Source of the DNA: Pseudomonas trivialis
GTDB taxonomy: Bacteria; Pseudomonadota; Gammaproteobacteria; Pseudomonadales; Pseudomonadaceae
Assembly: GCF_001439805.1 (NCBI RefSeq)
Contig: NZ_JYLK01000007.1
Coordinates: forward strand, 1-64,000
Direction of reading: 5' to 3'
Length of the DNA stretch: 64,000 nucleotides
Part shown: in pieces, positions 1 through 9,698 of the stretch
Layout: every line of letters begins with the position of its first letter
Position numbering within the stretch: the first letter of the stretch is position 1
Position numbers and translations under genes: made by a program
Notes under the pieces: model-generated
What the model saw: the letters and a program-made list of their open reading frames with translations, nothing else
Database searches by the model: none
What the model was told of the DNA's origin: nothing

Positions 1-290
1 ACCGCACTATCAACTTCTTCCAGGCTTCGATGAACTGAAGCAACTCGCTGTCGAATCTTGCATAACTACTTGTTTACCAAGGAGTTTTCCGTTTCGACTG
101 CGCCGGAAGTGGGGCGAATTATAGACATCCAGAATCTGCCGTCAACCCTTAATTCTGATTTTCTACCAATCCATATCAAATTGAGCAGAACACTCTATAA
201 AAACTTAGCGTTGAGCAATATATTGCCCATCAAGCCACACTTAAGCATCATAGCGCCCTCTGCCTTTATAACTCTGGACAAACATCCTTA
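1..290. other. left edge without recognised gene
   Basis: About 290 bases before the first convincing gene. Short open frames exist but none has a recognisable protein, a good ribosome binding site or the codon bias of the neighbours. The sequence is AT-rich in its second half, as expected for a promoter region of the exporter gene that follows, but I could not assign a clear -35/-10 pair. The first 60 bases could be the tail of a gene lying outside the window. Confidence 0.4.
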
Positions 291-1178
291 ATGATCACCG
301 CACCCCGCAGCCTGGCATCGACGCTGTTTCCGGTAGGCCTCTTGTTAATAGCCATGGCCTCGATCCAAACCGGAGCCTCGCTGGCCAAAAGCATGTTCCC
401 GATCGTTGGCGCACAGGGCACCACCACTTTGCGCCTGATTTTCGCCAGCATTATCATGCTGCTCATATTACGTCCGTGGCGCGCCACGTTTACGGCGAGA
501 TCGCTGCGCACCGTATTCATCTACGGAATAGCGCTGGGCGGCATGAACTTCCTCTTCTATATGTCGCTGCGCACCGCCCCCCTGGGTATTGCGGTCGCCC
601 TCGAGTTCACCGGCCCTCTCGCTGTGGCGATCTACGCATCGCGCAGGGCAATAGATTTTCTATGGATCGCGCTCGCGATTATCGGCCTGCTCCTGCTCAT
701 ACCAACCGGCGAAGCCAGCAGTAGCATTGACCTGACAGGTGCTGCCTACGCACTGAGCGCAGGCGCATGCTGGGCGCTCTACATACTGTTCGGGCAAAAA
801 GCCGGTAACGACAATGGCGTCCAGACTGCAGCGCTGGGTGTAATGATCGCTGCCCTGTTCGTCGCACCGATCGGTATCGTGCACGCAGGCAGCGCACTGC
901 TGACGCCAGCCTTGATACCTGTCGCCATCGCCGTAGCTATTCTCTCAACCGCCCTGCCCTACACCCTTGAGATGGTCGCGCTCACCCGCCTTCCAGCCCG
1001 CACATTCGGCACGCTGATGAGCATCGAACCTGCATTCGGTGCGCTGTCGGGTCTGCTCTTTCTGCATGAACACCTCTCCTTCGCGCAATGGATGGCCATC
1101 ACCTGCATCATCCTGGCGTCCACAGGCGCAACCCTGACAATGCGCAACCAAGCCAAACCGCTGGTGCCTGTCGACTGA
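291..1178 (+). CDS. EamA-family inner-membrane exporter, RhtA-like (threonine/homoserine efflux)
   Basis: A 295-residue, very hydrophobic protein with about ten membrane segments arranged as two EamA repeats (roughly residues 10-140 and 150-285), the usual length for RhtA/YddG-type drug and metabolite transporters. The N-terminal part, with SIQTGASLAKSMFP around residues 25-38 and GTTTLRLIFAS soon after, matches the RhtA subgroup, which exports threonine and homoserine by proton exchange. It stands alone: the small lipoprotein gene downstream is 166 bases away. Family assignment is firm; the transported substrate is inferred from family resemblance only. Confidence 0.8.
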   Translation: MITAPRSLASTLFPVGLLLIAMASIQTGASLAKSMFPIVGAQGTTTLRLIFASIIMLLILRPWRATFTARSLRTVFIYGIALGGMNFLFYMSLRTAPLGIAVALEFTGPLAVAIYASRRAIDFLWIALAIIGLLLLIPTGEASSSIDLTGAAYALSAGACWALYILFGQKAGNDNGVQTAALGVMIAALFVAPIGIVHAGSALLTPALIPVAIAVAILSTALPYTLEMVALTRLPARTFGTLMSIEPAFGALSGLLFLHEHLSFAQWMAITCIILASTGATLTMRNQAKPLVPVD

Positions 1179-1344
1179 TCATCTTTCAAAACCAGGTATG
1201 GTATTTACTGCTCTTTTAGGCCATGTTTAGGCCGTAAACGAATGGCATTCATGGAGGGTTTCGACAAGGACAGCGCAGACGCACAATCGAGAGCGAGCAG
1301 AGCCTGCTTCAAGCATTTTTGCCAAGCGGCTATTAAGGATAGGA

Positions 1345-1626
1345 ATGAAGCGAATTTTGATACTGTTAATGATCGTGGCCGTTTCAGGCTGTGCCGCGAC
1401 CACCAAGACAGAAGTTAAGCGGGGCAAAAAAGGGCTGCATATCAACTGTTCCGGCCTGTCCTCCTCCTGGGACCAGTGCTACACCAGTGCGGCCAACGCC
1501 TGCGGCGCCAAGGGCTACCGGGTCATCGCCAAGTCCGGTGAAAACTCCGAAGAGCCCGGGGACTATCCGTTCGGCCTCAACCCCGCCGGCTACACCAGCC
1601 GCAGCATGATCGTCATCTGCAAGTAA
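1345..1626 (+). CDS. small predicted lipoprotein, unknown function
   Basis: 93 residues. The N-terminus MKRILILLMIVAVSGC is a lipoprotein signal peptide whose lipobox ends in the Cys at residue 16, so the mature protein is about 78 residues and probably outer-membrane anchored. A good ribosome binding site (AAGGATAGG) precedes the ATG. The mature part has several cysteines (in the stretches INCSGLSS, WDQCYTSAANACGAKGY and the final VICK), which could form periplasmic disulfides. It resembles many small Pseudomonas lipoproteins of unknown role, and I do not recognise a characterised family. Convergent with the aminopeptidase gene. Confidence 0.65.
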   Translation: MKRILILLMIVAVSGCAATTKTEVKRGKKGLHINCSGLSSSWDQCYTSAANACGAKGYRVIAKSGENSEEPGDYPFGLNPAGYTSRSMIVICK

Positions 1627-1724
1627 CTGCCCGAGCAGTCCGTCCATGACTGCTCTTGCATATTCCTGTCTGCTCGACCATCGCGGCAACGGCGCCCTCA
1701 CCCGGACGCCACAACTGCGACCTG

Positions 1725-3533
1725 TCAAATAGCTACAGTACGCACCTGCAACCACTCCAGCGCGGCACCACTGAGCAGCGGACTCAAACGTTTACGCACC
1801 TCGGCATGGTAAGCGTTAAGCCACACGCGCTCATCAACCGTCAGCAACGAAGGTTCCAGGCAACGCGTGTCGATCGGGCAAAGGGTCAGGGTTTCAAACC
1901 TGAGGAACTCACCGAACTCGGTTTGACCCGCCTCACGATTCAATACCAGGTTCTCGATACGTACCCCCCAACGACCCGGACGATACGTGCCCGGCTCAAT
2001 GGACGTAATCATACCCGGCTGCATCGCCGTCTGTGGCGCAGCCGCCGCCTGATAGGCAATCACCTGAGGCCCCTCGTGCACATTGAGGAAATAGCCTACA
2101 CCGTGACCGGTGCCATGCCCGTAATCCACGCCTTCAGCCCAGATCGGCGCGCGTGCGATGGCATCCAGCAGCGGCGACAGAATACCCTTGGGGAAATGCG
2201 CCTGTGACAAGGCGATCACGCCCTTGAGCACCCGCGTGCAGTCGCGCTTCTGCTCTTCACTCGGCGTACCAATGGGCACCATCCGCGTGATGTCCGTAGT
2301 CCCCCCCAGGTATTGGCCGCCCGAGTCGATCAGCAGCAGGCCATCACCCTCGATCAACGCGTGCTCTTCTTCAGTGGCGTGGTAGTGCGGCATCGCGCCA
2401 TTGGCGTTGAACGCGGCAATGGTGTTGAAACTCAGCGACACATAACCCGGTCGACGTATACGTGCGGCGGTCAGATGTTCATCAATCGTCAGTTCGGTAA
2501 TACGCTCGCGCCCCAGAGCGCTGTCCAGCCAGGCAAAAAATTCGCACAAGGCTGCACCATCCTGCTCCATCGCCTGACGGATATGTTCCGCATCGGCCAG
2601 GCTCTTGCGGGATTTGGCAAGCGTGGTCGGGTTAAGGCCTTCCACGAGCTTGACGCCAGCATCGAGATTTTCCAGCAAGCCCGCCGTTACCCGCGCCGGA
2701 TCAATCTGCAAGCTGGCACCCGACGGCACAGCACGCAGCGCCTCGGCCACTTCGCTGTAGTCGCGCAAGGTCACGCCATCCTGCTCAAGCACGGCACGCA
2801 GCGTGGCGTCGACTTTGCTCAGGGCCACAAACAGGGTGGCCTGCTGCTGGCTGATCAAGGCAAAGGACACGAACACCGGGTTGAACGACACATCGCCGCC
2901 GCGCAGGTTGAACAGCCAGGCAATGTCATCCAGCGTCGCGATGAAATGCCAATCGGCACCCTTTTCTGCCAGGCTGGCGCGCAGTGCCGCGAGCTTCTCG
3001 CCACGGCTGACGGTCGCCTGCGGCGGCAGATGCTGGTAAATCGGCTGGTCTGGCAGCGCCGGTCGGTCCTGCCAGACTTCATTCAGTAGATCGATATCGG
3101 TACGCAAACGCGCGCCCCGCTCCGCCAGCTTGCTGCCCAGAGTACGCGCTGAGGCTACGGCCATTACCGCGCCATCCACTGCCACCACACCGCCTTCGGG
3201 CGTTTGTTCGGCCAGCCATTCCAGCGGGCCGGGTTGACCCGGCTGCAGCTTGACCAGCTCGATGCCGCTGCCCTTGAGTTCCTTGGTCGCCTGCTCCCAG
3301 TAGCGGCTGTCTGCCCACACGCCGGCAAAATCGGCGGTAACAATCAGCGTCCCCACCGAGCCATGGAACCCCGACAACCACTGACGGCCCTGCCAGTAAC
3401 CCGGCAGATATTCGGACAAATGCGGGTCGGCCGACGGCACCAGCAGGGCATGAATACCCTCGCGGCTCATCCGTTCACGGGTAACTGCCAGGCGCCGGGG
3501 CACCGCGCCATGGATCAAAGGCTGCGTACTCAT
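1725..3533 (-). CDS. M24B Xaa-Pro aminopeptidase (aminopeptidase P family)
   Basis: 602 residues, the length of the three-domain aminopeptidase P proteins: two creatinase-like N-terminal domains followed by a pita-bread M24 catalytic domain. The dinuclear metal ligands are visible in the catalytic domain: an Asp in LLLIDSGGQYLGGTTDITR with the second Asp in TTDITR, a His in YGHGTGHGVGYFLNVHEG, and two Glu in ITSIEPGTYR and VRIENLVLN. It would cleave N-terminal residues ahead of proline in cytoplasmic peptides. The start MSTQPLIHGAVPRRL fits the family. It lies 49 bases downstream of the cysteine desulfurase stop on the same strand, so the two may be cotranscribed. Confidence 0.9.
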   Translation of the reverse strand: MSTQPLIHGAVPRRLAVTRERMSREGIHALLVPSADPHLSEYLPGYWQGRQWLSGFHGSVGTLIVTADFAGVWADSRYWEQATKELKGSGIELVKLQPGQPGPLEWLAEQTPEGGVVAVDGAVMAVASARTLGSKLAERGARLRTDIDLLNEVWQDRPALPDQPIYQHLPPQATVSRGEKLAALRASLAEKGADWHFIATLDDIAWLFNLRGGDVSFNPVFVSFALISQQQATLFVALSKVDATLRAVLEQDGVTLRDYSEVAEALRAVPSGASLQIDPARVTAGLLENLDAGVKLVEGLNPTTLAKSRKSLADAEHIRQAMEQDGAALCEFFAWLDSALGRERITELTIDEHLTAARIRRPGYVSLSFNTIAAFNANGAMPHYHATEEEHALIEGDGLLLIDSGGQYLGGTTDITRMVPIGTPSEEQKRDCTRVLKGVIALSQAHFPKGILSPLLDAIARAPIWAEGVDYGHGTGHGVGYFLNVHEGPQVIAYQAAAAPQTAMQPGMITSIEPGTYRPGRWGVRIENLVLNREAGQTEFGEFLRFETLTLCPIDTRCLEPSLLTVDERVWLNAYHAEVRKRLSPLLSGAALEWLQVRTVAI

Positions 3534-3582
3534 TGTGTCTCCTGCTAACCACTCATCATTATTATGGTGTGCGAATCAAAAC

Positions 3583-4743
3583 TCAGACGGCCCAGAAGGC
3601 CGGTGCACTGGTGACTGCGGCCTTGATCAGTTGCACGGCCTCATCGATATCCTGCTCGGTGGTAAATCGACCAAGGCTCAAGCGAATGGTACGACCGGCA
3701 GCACGTGCGTCATGCCCCAGCGCCAGAAGGACGTGAGACGGCGCGTTGCTTGCCGAATTGCACGCCGACGTCGCTGAAAACGCAATGCCCGCACTCAGTG
3801 CGGCGGCGTTGAATTCGCCCTCGCTGAACGTGAGGCTCACCGTGTGGGGAATACGCTGCGTGGGGCTGCCATTGAGGCGCACGCCGGCAATTGACTGCAG
3901 TTGATCCAGCAAGCGCTGACGCAAGGCCGCAATCTGTGCCGTCTCCTCAGCAAAAGACTGCGCCGCCAAGGCGAATGCCGTGCCCATGCCGGCAATCTGG
4001 TGCGTCGGCAATGTACCGGAACGCAGGCCCCCCTCGTGACCACCGCCGTGAATCTGCGCCATTACCTTCTGCTGCGCACGGGGCCCGACAAACAACGCAC
4101 CGATCCCCTTGGGACCGTAAAGCTTGTGAGCGGAAAACGACATCAGATCCACTGGCCACTGGGCCAGGTCGATAGCCACCTTGCCCGCACCCTGCGCCGC
4201 ATCCACATGGAACAACGCGCCATGGGCTCGCACGCGCGCGCCGATGGCCGGAATATCGTTGAAGGTGCCGAGTTCGTTGTTCACCAGCATCAGCGACACC
4301 AGAAAAGTATCTTCGCGCAACGCCTCGCTGACCGCATCGGCACTGATCAGGCCATCGGCATCCGGCACCAGATAGGTCACCGCCACTCCGGAATCCTGCA
4401 ACTGCCGCGCGGTATCCAGCGTGGCTTTGTGTTCAATCTGGCTGGTGATGAAATGCCCACCCGCCACACCGCGCGCCTGGGCCACACCCTTGATAGCAAG
4501 ATTGCTGGACTCGGTGGCGCCGGAGGTCCAGACGATCTGCTCGGGCTGCGCCCCCACCAACTCGGCCACCTGCCCACGTGCCAGTTCAACCGTGTGCCGG
4601 GCCGCCCGGCCAAACGCATGGGAACTGGAGGCAGGATTACCGAAGTTGGCATTGAAGCCCAGGCACTCGACCATCACCTGGATCACGCGCTCATCCACCG
4701 GCGTGGTGGCGGCGTAGTCGAAATACAACGGACGTTTATTCAT
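3583..4743 (-). CDS. IscS/NifS-like cysteine desulfurase
   Basis: 386 residues from the ATG giving MNKRPLYFDYAATTPVD; a longer open frame extends 17 codons further but family members begin at this motif. It is a PLP enzyme that takes sulfur from cysteine for Fe-S cluster or thio-cofactor synthesis. The PLP lysine is in SFSAHKLYGPKGIG (near Lys207) and the persulfide-forming cysteine is in the loop SATSACNSASNAPSH (Cys328, the IscS position). Its neighbours are an aminopeptidase and a lipoprotein rather than iscU, iscA or hscBA, so this is a stand-alone copy and probably not the main Isc housekeeping enzyme. Confidence 0.88.
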   Translation of the reverse strand: MNKRPLYFDYAATTPVDERVIQVMVECLGFNANFGNPASSSHAFGRAARHTVELARGQVAELVGAQPEQIVWTSGATESSNLAIKGVAQARGVAGGHFITSQIEHKATLDTARQLQDSGVAVTYLVPDADGLISADAVSEALREDTFLVSLMLVNNELGTFNDIPAIGARVRAHGALFHVDAAQGAGKVAIDLAQWPVDLMSFSAHKLYGPKGIGALFVGPRAQQKVMAQIHGGGHEGGLRSGTLPTHQIAGMGTAFALAAQSFAEETAQIAALRQRLLDQLQSIAGVRLNGSPTQRIPHTVSLTFSEGEFNAAALSAGIAFSATSACNSASNAPSHVLLALGHDARAAGRTIRLSLGRFTTEQDIDEAVQLIKAAVTSAPAFWAV

Positions 4744-4920
4744 AGACGTTAAAAACTCGCAGAGCGTATTACCGAAAGCAACATCCCGGGGCATTGACCA
4801 GAACAGAGATCATCAGATTTAACCGATCAAACGCCATTGAAGAAGGGCCACTGTATGTAAATGGGCGTAGGAACGCTCCTGAAATTCAGCTTAACAGGCT
4901 GAAGTGATCCCATGGAAAAC

Positions 4921-4955
4921 AAAAAGCCCGAGACGCCTCATGGGGAACCTCGGGC
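4921..4955 (-). terminator. rho-independent terminator of the small lipoprotein gene
   Basis: On the minus strand GCCCGAG pairs with CTCGGGC across a 16-base loop, followed by TTTTTG. It lies 22 bases past the stop of the lipoprotein gene that ends at 4977. Confidence 0.8.
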
Positions 4956-4976
4956 CTTGTGCCGCTGGCTGCACGC

Positions 4977-5246
4977 TCAACTGGCACGCCCCAACAACTT
5001 GACGCCGCGTTCTGCATTCATTTCGCCGTGGCGATCAAAACCGCTCGGTTTGGGCGACTGTCCGGTCAATGCGGCGCGCTGCTGTTGATATTCATCAAAC
5101 GATAACCCGCGACGGCTCAACGCTTCCAGGGCCAACTGACGGGTTTCTTCTGCGGTATAGGGACGCAATTGCGGCGCCGGGTGCGCCGCACATCCGACCA
5201 GCACAGAGGTAACGAGCAGTAGCAAAACAGCGAATGAACGATTCAT
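4977..5246 (-). CDS. small predicted lipoprotein, unknown function
   Basis: 89 residues when started at MNRSFAVLLLLVTSVLVGC, which gives a textbook lipoprotein signal with lipobox LVGC; the longer upstream extension is poor coding sequence. The mature part is charged, includes TAEETRQLALEALSRRGLSFDEYQQQRAALTGQ, and looks helical. I know no function for it. It is expressed toward a strong terminator and away from the sulfonate monooxygenase gene, so it is probably a single-gene unit. Confidence 0.7.
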   Translation of the reverse strand: MNRSFAVLLLLVTSVLVGCAAHPAPQLRPYTAEETRQLALEALSRRGLSFDEYQQQRAALTGQSPKPSGFDRHGEMNAERGVKLLGRAS

Positions 5247-5412
5247 GGCAATGGCCTTGGGAAGTCGGTTGCAAGTCAATGAACACAGGCTACTCCCGGC
5301 CCCGCCAAGTGAAAAATCACCGCCCGTGATAATCGCTATCAACCGTTTCGGCCACTTCGGCAGCAGAGGCTTTATATTCAATTAAAGTCTATAAATAGAG
5401 AAATACGTTCAT

Positions 5413-5429
5413 TTACGGAATAACCGTAA
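5413..5429. promoter_or_regulatory. inverted repeat upstream of the sulfonate monooxygenase gene
   Basis: TTACGG and CCGTAA form a perfect 6-bp inverted repeat around AATAA, about 72-88 bases ahead of the monooxygenase start, in AT-rich DNA. Position and symmetry suit a LysR-type (for example CysB-like) or other dimeric regulator. The protein that binds is not determinable from the sequence. Confidence 0.35.
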
Positions 5430-5500
5430 CCTTCTATAACTAACGCCGCCTTTAGAACCACACGCGCCATCTCCTGCTGAATATCGCTCAAGGATCTGTC

Positions 5501-6640
5501 ATGGATGTTTTCTGGTTTCTGCCAACACATGGCGACGGTCATTACCTGGGCACTACCCAGGGTGCTCGCCCGGTCACGCTCAATTACCTGAAGCAGGTCG
5601 CCCAGGCGGCTGACAGCCTGGGTTACCACGGTGTGTTGATTCCTACCGGTCGCTCGTGCGAAGACTCCTGGGTCATCGCCTCGGCGCTGGTACCGCTGAC
5701 GGAACGCCTGCGTTATCTGGTAGCGATTCGCCCTGGCATCATCTCGCCCACTGTCTCGGCACGCATGGCTGCCACTCTGGATCGCCTGTCCAACGGTCGC
5801 TTGCTGATCAACGTGGTCACCGGCGGCGATCCGGATGAAAACCGTGGTGACGGCAGCTTTCTCGACCACGCCGAGCGCTACGAAGTCTCCGACGAATTCC
5901 TCAGAATCTGGCGCCGCGTCTTGCAGGGCGAATCGGTAAATTTCGACGGCAAACACCTGCGCGTGCAAAACGCCAAGGCGCTTTATCCACCCGTGCAGAA
6001 GCCCTATCCACCGCTGTACTTCGGCGGCTCTTCCGATGCCGCCCACGACCTGGCCGCCGAGCAGGTGGACGTGTACCTCACCTGGGGCGAACCGCCAGCC
6101 GCTGTCGCGGAAAAACTCGCCGATGTACGCGAGCGCGCCGCGCGCCATGGCCGTACGGTGAAGTTCGGCATTCGCTTGCATGTGATCGTGCGCGAAACCG
6201 AAGAAGAGGCCTGGAAGGCCGCCGACAAACTGATCGAACACATCAGCGACAAGACCATTGCCGCCGCGCAAACATCCTTCTCGCGCTTCGACTCCGAAGG
6301 CCAGCGCCGCATGGCCGCCTTGCACGATGGGCGTCGCGACAACCTGGAAATCGCGCCCAACCTGTGGGCCGGCGTCGGCCTGGTACGAGGCGGCGCCGGC
6401 ACCGCGCTGGTGGGCAACCCCTGGCAGGTGGCCGAACGCATCAGGGAATACGCCGACCTCGGGATTGAGAGCTTCATTTTTTCCGGCTACCCGCACCTGG
6501 AAGAGGCGTATCGGTTCGCCGAGCTGATCTTTCCCCTGCTGCCGGAACCGTACGCCAGCCTTGCCGGCCGTGGTGTTACCAACCTTACGGGCCCGTTTGG
6601 CGAAATGATTGCCAACGATGTGCTACCCGCCAAGGCCTGA
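5501..6640 (+). CDS. msuD: FMNH2-dependent alkanesulfonate monooxygenase (SsuD/MsuD family)
   Basis: 379 residues, collinear with SsuD of E. coli through its hallmark segments: [15 protein letters not shown] at the N-terminus, [33 protein letters not shown], then YLTWGEPP and [19 protein letters not shown]. The family is a luciferase-like TIM barrel that uses reduced FMN and O2 to release sulfite from alkanesulfonates during sulfate starvation. Linkage to a SfnR-type activator 32 bases downstream points to the MsuD (methanesulfonate) role known in Pseudomonas rather than Ssu. No flavin reductase gene lies beside it. The symbol rests on context, so sulfonate chain-length preference is uncertain. 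Confidence 0.85.
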   Translation: MDVFWFLPTHGDGHYLGTTQGARPVTLNYLKQVAQAADSLGYHGVLIPTGRSCEDSWVIASALVPLTERLRYLVAIRPGIISPTVSARMAATLDRLSNGRLLINVVTGGDPDENRGDGSFLDHAERYEVSDEFLRIWRRVLQGESVNFDGKHLRVQNAKALYPPVQKPYPPLYFGGSSDAAHDLAAEQVDVYLTWGEPPAAVAEKLADVRERAARHGRTVKFGIRLHVIVRETEEEAWKAADKLIEHISDKTIAAAQTSFSRFDSEGQRRMAALHDGRRDNLEIAPNLWAGVGLVRGGAGTALVGNPWQVAERIREYADLGIESFIFSGYPHLEEAYRFAELIFPLLPEPYASLAGRGVTNLTGPFGEMIANDVLPAKA

Positions 6641-6672
6641 GATTTTCGCCAAATAAAAAGAGTGAGCAAACC

Positions 6673-7773
6673 ATGCAGCTTCTGACCCTACCGCCCTCGC
6701 CCGCCCTCGCCACCTCGATCCGCGCCACGGCCCAGGTGTTCGAAGACCCCAAATCCCAAGCGCTGCTCGACCATATTCAGCAAGTGGCGCCCAGTGAAGC
6801 CAGCGTGCTGATCATCGGCGAGACCGGCACCGGTAAAGAACTGGTGGCGCGCCATATCCACAACCTCAGCGCGCGGCGCAACCGGCCATTCGTGGCGGTC
6901 AACTGCGGCGCCTTTTCCGAGTCGCTGGTGGAGGCCGAACTGTTCGGCCATGAAAAAGGCGCGTTTACCGGCGCCCTTGGCGCCAAGGCCGGCTGGTTCG
7001 AAGAGGCGGATGGCGGCACGCTGTTCCTGGATGAGATCGGTGATTTGCCGATGGCGATTCAGGTCAAGTTATTGCGTGTGTTGCAGGAGCGCGAAGTGGT
7101 GCGCCTGGGGTCGCGCAAGAGCATCCCGATCGATGTGCGCGTGCTCGCAGCCACCAACGTGCAACTGGAAAAAGCCATCAACGCCGGGCACTTTCGCGAG
7201 GACCTTTATTACCGACTGGACGTGGTCAGCCTGGAGCTCAGCCCGTTGCGCGAGCGCCCCGGCGATATCATGCCGCTGGTGCGGCACTTTATCGAAGCCT
7301 ACAGCCGGCGCCTGGGCTACGGCTCGATCAGCATCAGCCGTGAGGCCGAACAGAAACTCCAGAGCTACAGTTGGCCGGGCAATATCCGCGAACTGGAAAA
7401 CGTCATCCACCACACCCTGCTCATCTGCCGTAACCGCGTGATCGAACGCGACGACCTGCGCCTGTCGAACCTGCGCATCGAGCGCCAGGACGACAGCCAA
7501 CACATCGACAACAGTGCCGAAGCCCTGCTGGCCCGCGCCTTTCAAAAGTTGTTCGAAGAACAGGCCGGCGCCCTGCATGAAAAAGTCGAAGACACGCTGC
7601 TGCGCGCCGCCTACCGCTTCAGCCATTACAACCAGGTGCACACGGCCAATCTGCTGGGCCTGAGCCGTAATGTCACGCGCACGCGCCTGATCAAGATCGG
7701 CGAATTGGCGGTGAACAAACGGCGGCCCGGCGAAAACACGCAAGGCGAACGGGTGCTGCACCTGTCCGTTTAG
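6673..7773 (+). CDS. sfnR: sigma-54-dependent activator, SfnR-like
   Basis: 366 residues made of an AAA+ domain and a Fis-type DNA-binding tail, with no N-terminal sensory domain, as in SfnR of P. putida (activator of dimethyl-sulfone and sulfur-scavenging genes). Motifs seen are Walker A GETGTGKE, the sigma-54 contact loop GAFTGA (in [11 protein letters not shown]), Walker [13 protein letters not shown] and a C-terminal helix-turn-helix around [17 protein letters not shown]. It follows the sulfonate monooxygenase on the same strand, so both are probably cotranscribed under sulfur limitation. Lack of a sensor implies control by its own synthesis. A related sigma-54 regulator at 56.3 kb has a sensory N-terminus, so the two are easily distinguished. 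Confidence 0.83.
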   Translation: MQLLTLPPSPALATSIRATAQVFEDPKSQALLDHIQQVAPSEASVLIIGETGTGKELVARHIHNLSARRNRPFVAVNCGAFSESLVEAELFGHEKGAFTGALGAKAGWFEEADGGTLFLDEIGDLPMAIQVKLLRVLQEREVVRLGSRKSIPIDVRVLAATNVQLEKAINAGHFREDLYYRLDVVSLELSPLRERPGDIMPLVRHFIEAYSRRLGYGSISISREAEQKLQSYSWPGNIRELENVIHHTLLICRNRVIERDDLRLSNLRIERQDDSQHIDNSAEALLARAFQKLFEEQAGALHEKVEDTLLRAAYRFSHYNQVHTANLLGLSRNVTRTRLIKIGELAVNKRRPGENTQGERVLHLSV

Positions 7774-7971
7774 ACGGCGGTGCAATGCGCCGCCCTTCTC
7801 ACCCCGATAAATGCATCCGCATGACCGCCTGAAACATTTTCTTTCATTTGCGCCTTGGGGATTTCTCATCCTCATCCGTCTTAACTTAGATACAGCCCGT
7901 CGCGTCAGCAAAAGCTACGACCGGCCTTTCCCGGGCCTGCATCGCCCTCCTCTATCAAGACCCGCATTGAC
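7774..7971 (+). promoter_or_regulatory. presumed promoter region of the fpv operon
   Basis: 198 non-coding bases separate sfnR from fpvG. A CGTCT element sits at 7877-7881, like the -10 element of iron-starvation ECF sigma promoters, but I could not assign a convincing -35 element. The stretch TGAAACATTTTCTTTCA (about 7830-7846), with imperfect symmetry, could be a weak Fur site. These are suggestions from position and partial motif match only. Confidence 0.25.
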
Positions 7972-9165
7972 ATGTCGAAGAAGTCACGCTCAAAACTCTG
8001 GTTTCTCGTACACAGCTGGCTGGCATTGCCCATCTGGTTCTTCGTGCTGATCGTCTGCGTCACCGGCACCCTGGCGGTGGTCAGCCAGGAAATCGTGTGG
8101 CTGGCCAACCCGGACATCCGCGCGAGCAAACCGTCGGATGACGCCGAACCGCTGAGCTTCGACCAGGTGATCGCCGCCATCGGGCGCGACGAGCCCAAGG
8201 CAATCGTGCGATCGATCATCCGCCCCGATGAATCACACTTTGCCCTGACCGTCGGCCTCAGCTACCCCGACGGCCGCACAGTGGAGGCCTACGCCAACCC
8301 ATACACCGGCGCAATCCAGGGCATCAGCCCGTCGTTCAACTTCCAGCAATTCACCCGCGCCCTCCATGGGTGGTGGCTGGTGCCGTTCACCCATGGCTAC
8401 AGCTGGGGCTGGTACCTCGTGTCGCTGCTCGGTCTGCCACTGCTGGCGTCCCTGGTCACGGGGCTGGTGGTGTACAAGCGCTTCTGGAAAGGTTTTTTGC
8501 GCCCCACGCTACGCATCCGCCATGGCGCGCGCATTTTCTGGGGCGACTTTCACCGCCTGTGCGGGATCTGGTCGATCTGGTTCATCGCCGTAATTTCCAT
8601 CACCGGCACCTGGTTCCTGATCCAGGCGATTCTGGGCGACAACCAGATCTCCATCTCCAGCGAGCCCATCGTGCCGGTGATAGCCCGCGACAAGGTGCCG
8701 TTGTCGGCCCCCGGCGTGCCGGCGCCCATGATTGCGCTGGACGAGGCGATCAAAATCGCCACTCAGCGCATTCCCGGGCTGGATGCCACCTTCGCCTTCC
8801 TGCCGCTCAATGCCTACAGCCATCTGCAGATCGGCGGCCGGGGCTGGTACCCGCTGATGTTCCAGACCGCGCAACTGAACCCCTATAACGGCGAAATCGC
8901 CGTGTCGCACCTGCTGTCCGACCGCAGCCCGCTGGAGTTCGTCACCGAATCCATGCGTCCGCTGCACACCGGTGATTTTGGCGGGCTGTGGATCAAATTG
9001 ATCTGGGCCTTCTTCGGCCTCGTACTGAGCATGATGGTGTTGAGCGGCCTGTTGATCTGGACCAAGCGCACGGCGCTGGCCACGCTCAATGCTCTCAAGC
9101 GCGAAGCCAAGGGCCAGCGGGCGCCGATTGCGAAACGCGCCGAGTCCTCGGAGGTCCACTCATGA
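7972..9165 (+). CDS. fpvG: PepSY-TM inner-membrane reductase of ferri-pyoverdine, FpvG
   Basis: 397 residues of the PepSY-associated transmembrane family with about four membrane segments: one near residues 15-38, two mid-protein around YLVSLLGLPLLASLVTGLVVY and SIWFIAVISITGTWFLI, and one near the C-terminus (AFFGLVLSMMVLSGLLIW). In P. aeruginosa FpvG reduces iron in periplasmic ferri-pyoverdine so that the metal is released and the siderophore recycled. The assignment rests on the PepSY-TM fold plus the exact downstream order of FpvH, J, K, C, D, E and F. Its stop overlaps the next start (ATGA). Confidence 0.85.
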   Translation: MSKKSRSKLWFLVHSWLALPIWFFVLIVCVTGTLAVVSQEIVWLANPDIRASKPSDDAEPLSFDQVIAAIGRDEPKAIVRSIIRPDESHFALTVGLSYPDGRTVEAYANPYTGAIQGISPSFNFQQFTRALHGWWLVPFTHGYSWGWYLVSLLGLPLLASLVTGLVVYKRFWKGFLRPTLRIRHGARIFWGDFHRLCGIWSIWFIAVISITGTWFLIQAILGDNQISISSEPIVPVIARDKVPLSAPGVPAPMIALDEAIKIATQRIPGLDATFAFLPLNAYSHLQIGGRGWYPLMFQTAQLNPYNGEIAVSHLLSDRSPLEFVTESMRPLHTGDFGGLWIKLIWAFFGLVLSMMVLSGLLIWTKRTALATLNALKREAKGQRAPIAKRAESSEVHS

Positions 9166-9698
9166 GCAGGGTCGTCGCCGTACCACCCTCGCCACTGCGC
9201 GCCTTCTGGCTCAAATGGCGCTTCCACATCAATGTCCTGCTGCTGTTGATCCCCCTGGGCTTCATGCCCAAGTACTTTGCCGACGCCGCGCTGTTTCGCG
9301 GCGACACCGGCCTGGGCGAACGGGTGGCCGGCCAGGTGCAGGTCGGGCCCTGGAGCCTGACACTCGCCGAATTTCGCAACGAGGGCCCAAGCCCGGACCC
9401 GGCCGGCCCGATGAAGTTCTTCAACGCCGCCCTGTGCGACAACTGCGCCGAACAGGTCAAGGCCACTTACCTGCGCATCGGCAAACCCCGCAGCCTGCGC
9501 GCCGCCGGGGTGATCTTCTTCGGTACGCCGTACCGCATGGGCGCCGCCCTGCCCGTGCCGGAACGCACGCCGGCCGACGCCGAACTGTGGGTCACCATGG
9601 AAGGCTGGGACGGCACGATGCACCAGGGTTCCATCCCGCTGAGCCAGGCCTCGCCTGCCACCATTGCCTGGCTGAACAAGCAAGGAGTCAAACCATGA
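9162..9698 (+). CDS. fpvH: FpvH, membrane-anchored accessory protein of pyoverdine-iron release
   Basis: 178 residues beginning MSRVVAVPPSPLRAFWLKW, chosen because the ATG overlaps the fpvG stop. One N-terminal membrane anchor (about residues 22-42, FHINVLLLLIPLGFMPKYF) is followed by a periplasmic domain containing a CDNC motif (ALCDNCAEQVKATYL). The position directly after the PepSY-TM reductase matches FpvH, which assists the FpvG reductase in P. aeruginosa. Its chemistry is not evident from sequence; the Cys pair is a candidate metal or redox site. Confidence 0.75.
   Translation: MSRVVAVPPSPLRAFWLKWRFHINVLLLLIPLGFMPKYFADAALFRGDTGLGERVAGQVQVGPWSLTLAEFRNEGPSPDPAGPMKFFNAALCDNCAEQVKATYLRIGKPRSLRAAGVIFFGTPYRMGAALPVPERTPADAELWVTMEGWDGTMHQGSIPLSQASPATIAWLNKQGVKP

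Noticed and set aside
58..291. Possible 77-residue gene near the left edge
   Set aside because: Weak start context, no recognisable family, and codon use unlike the neighbouring genes.
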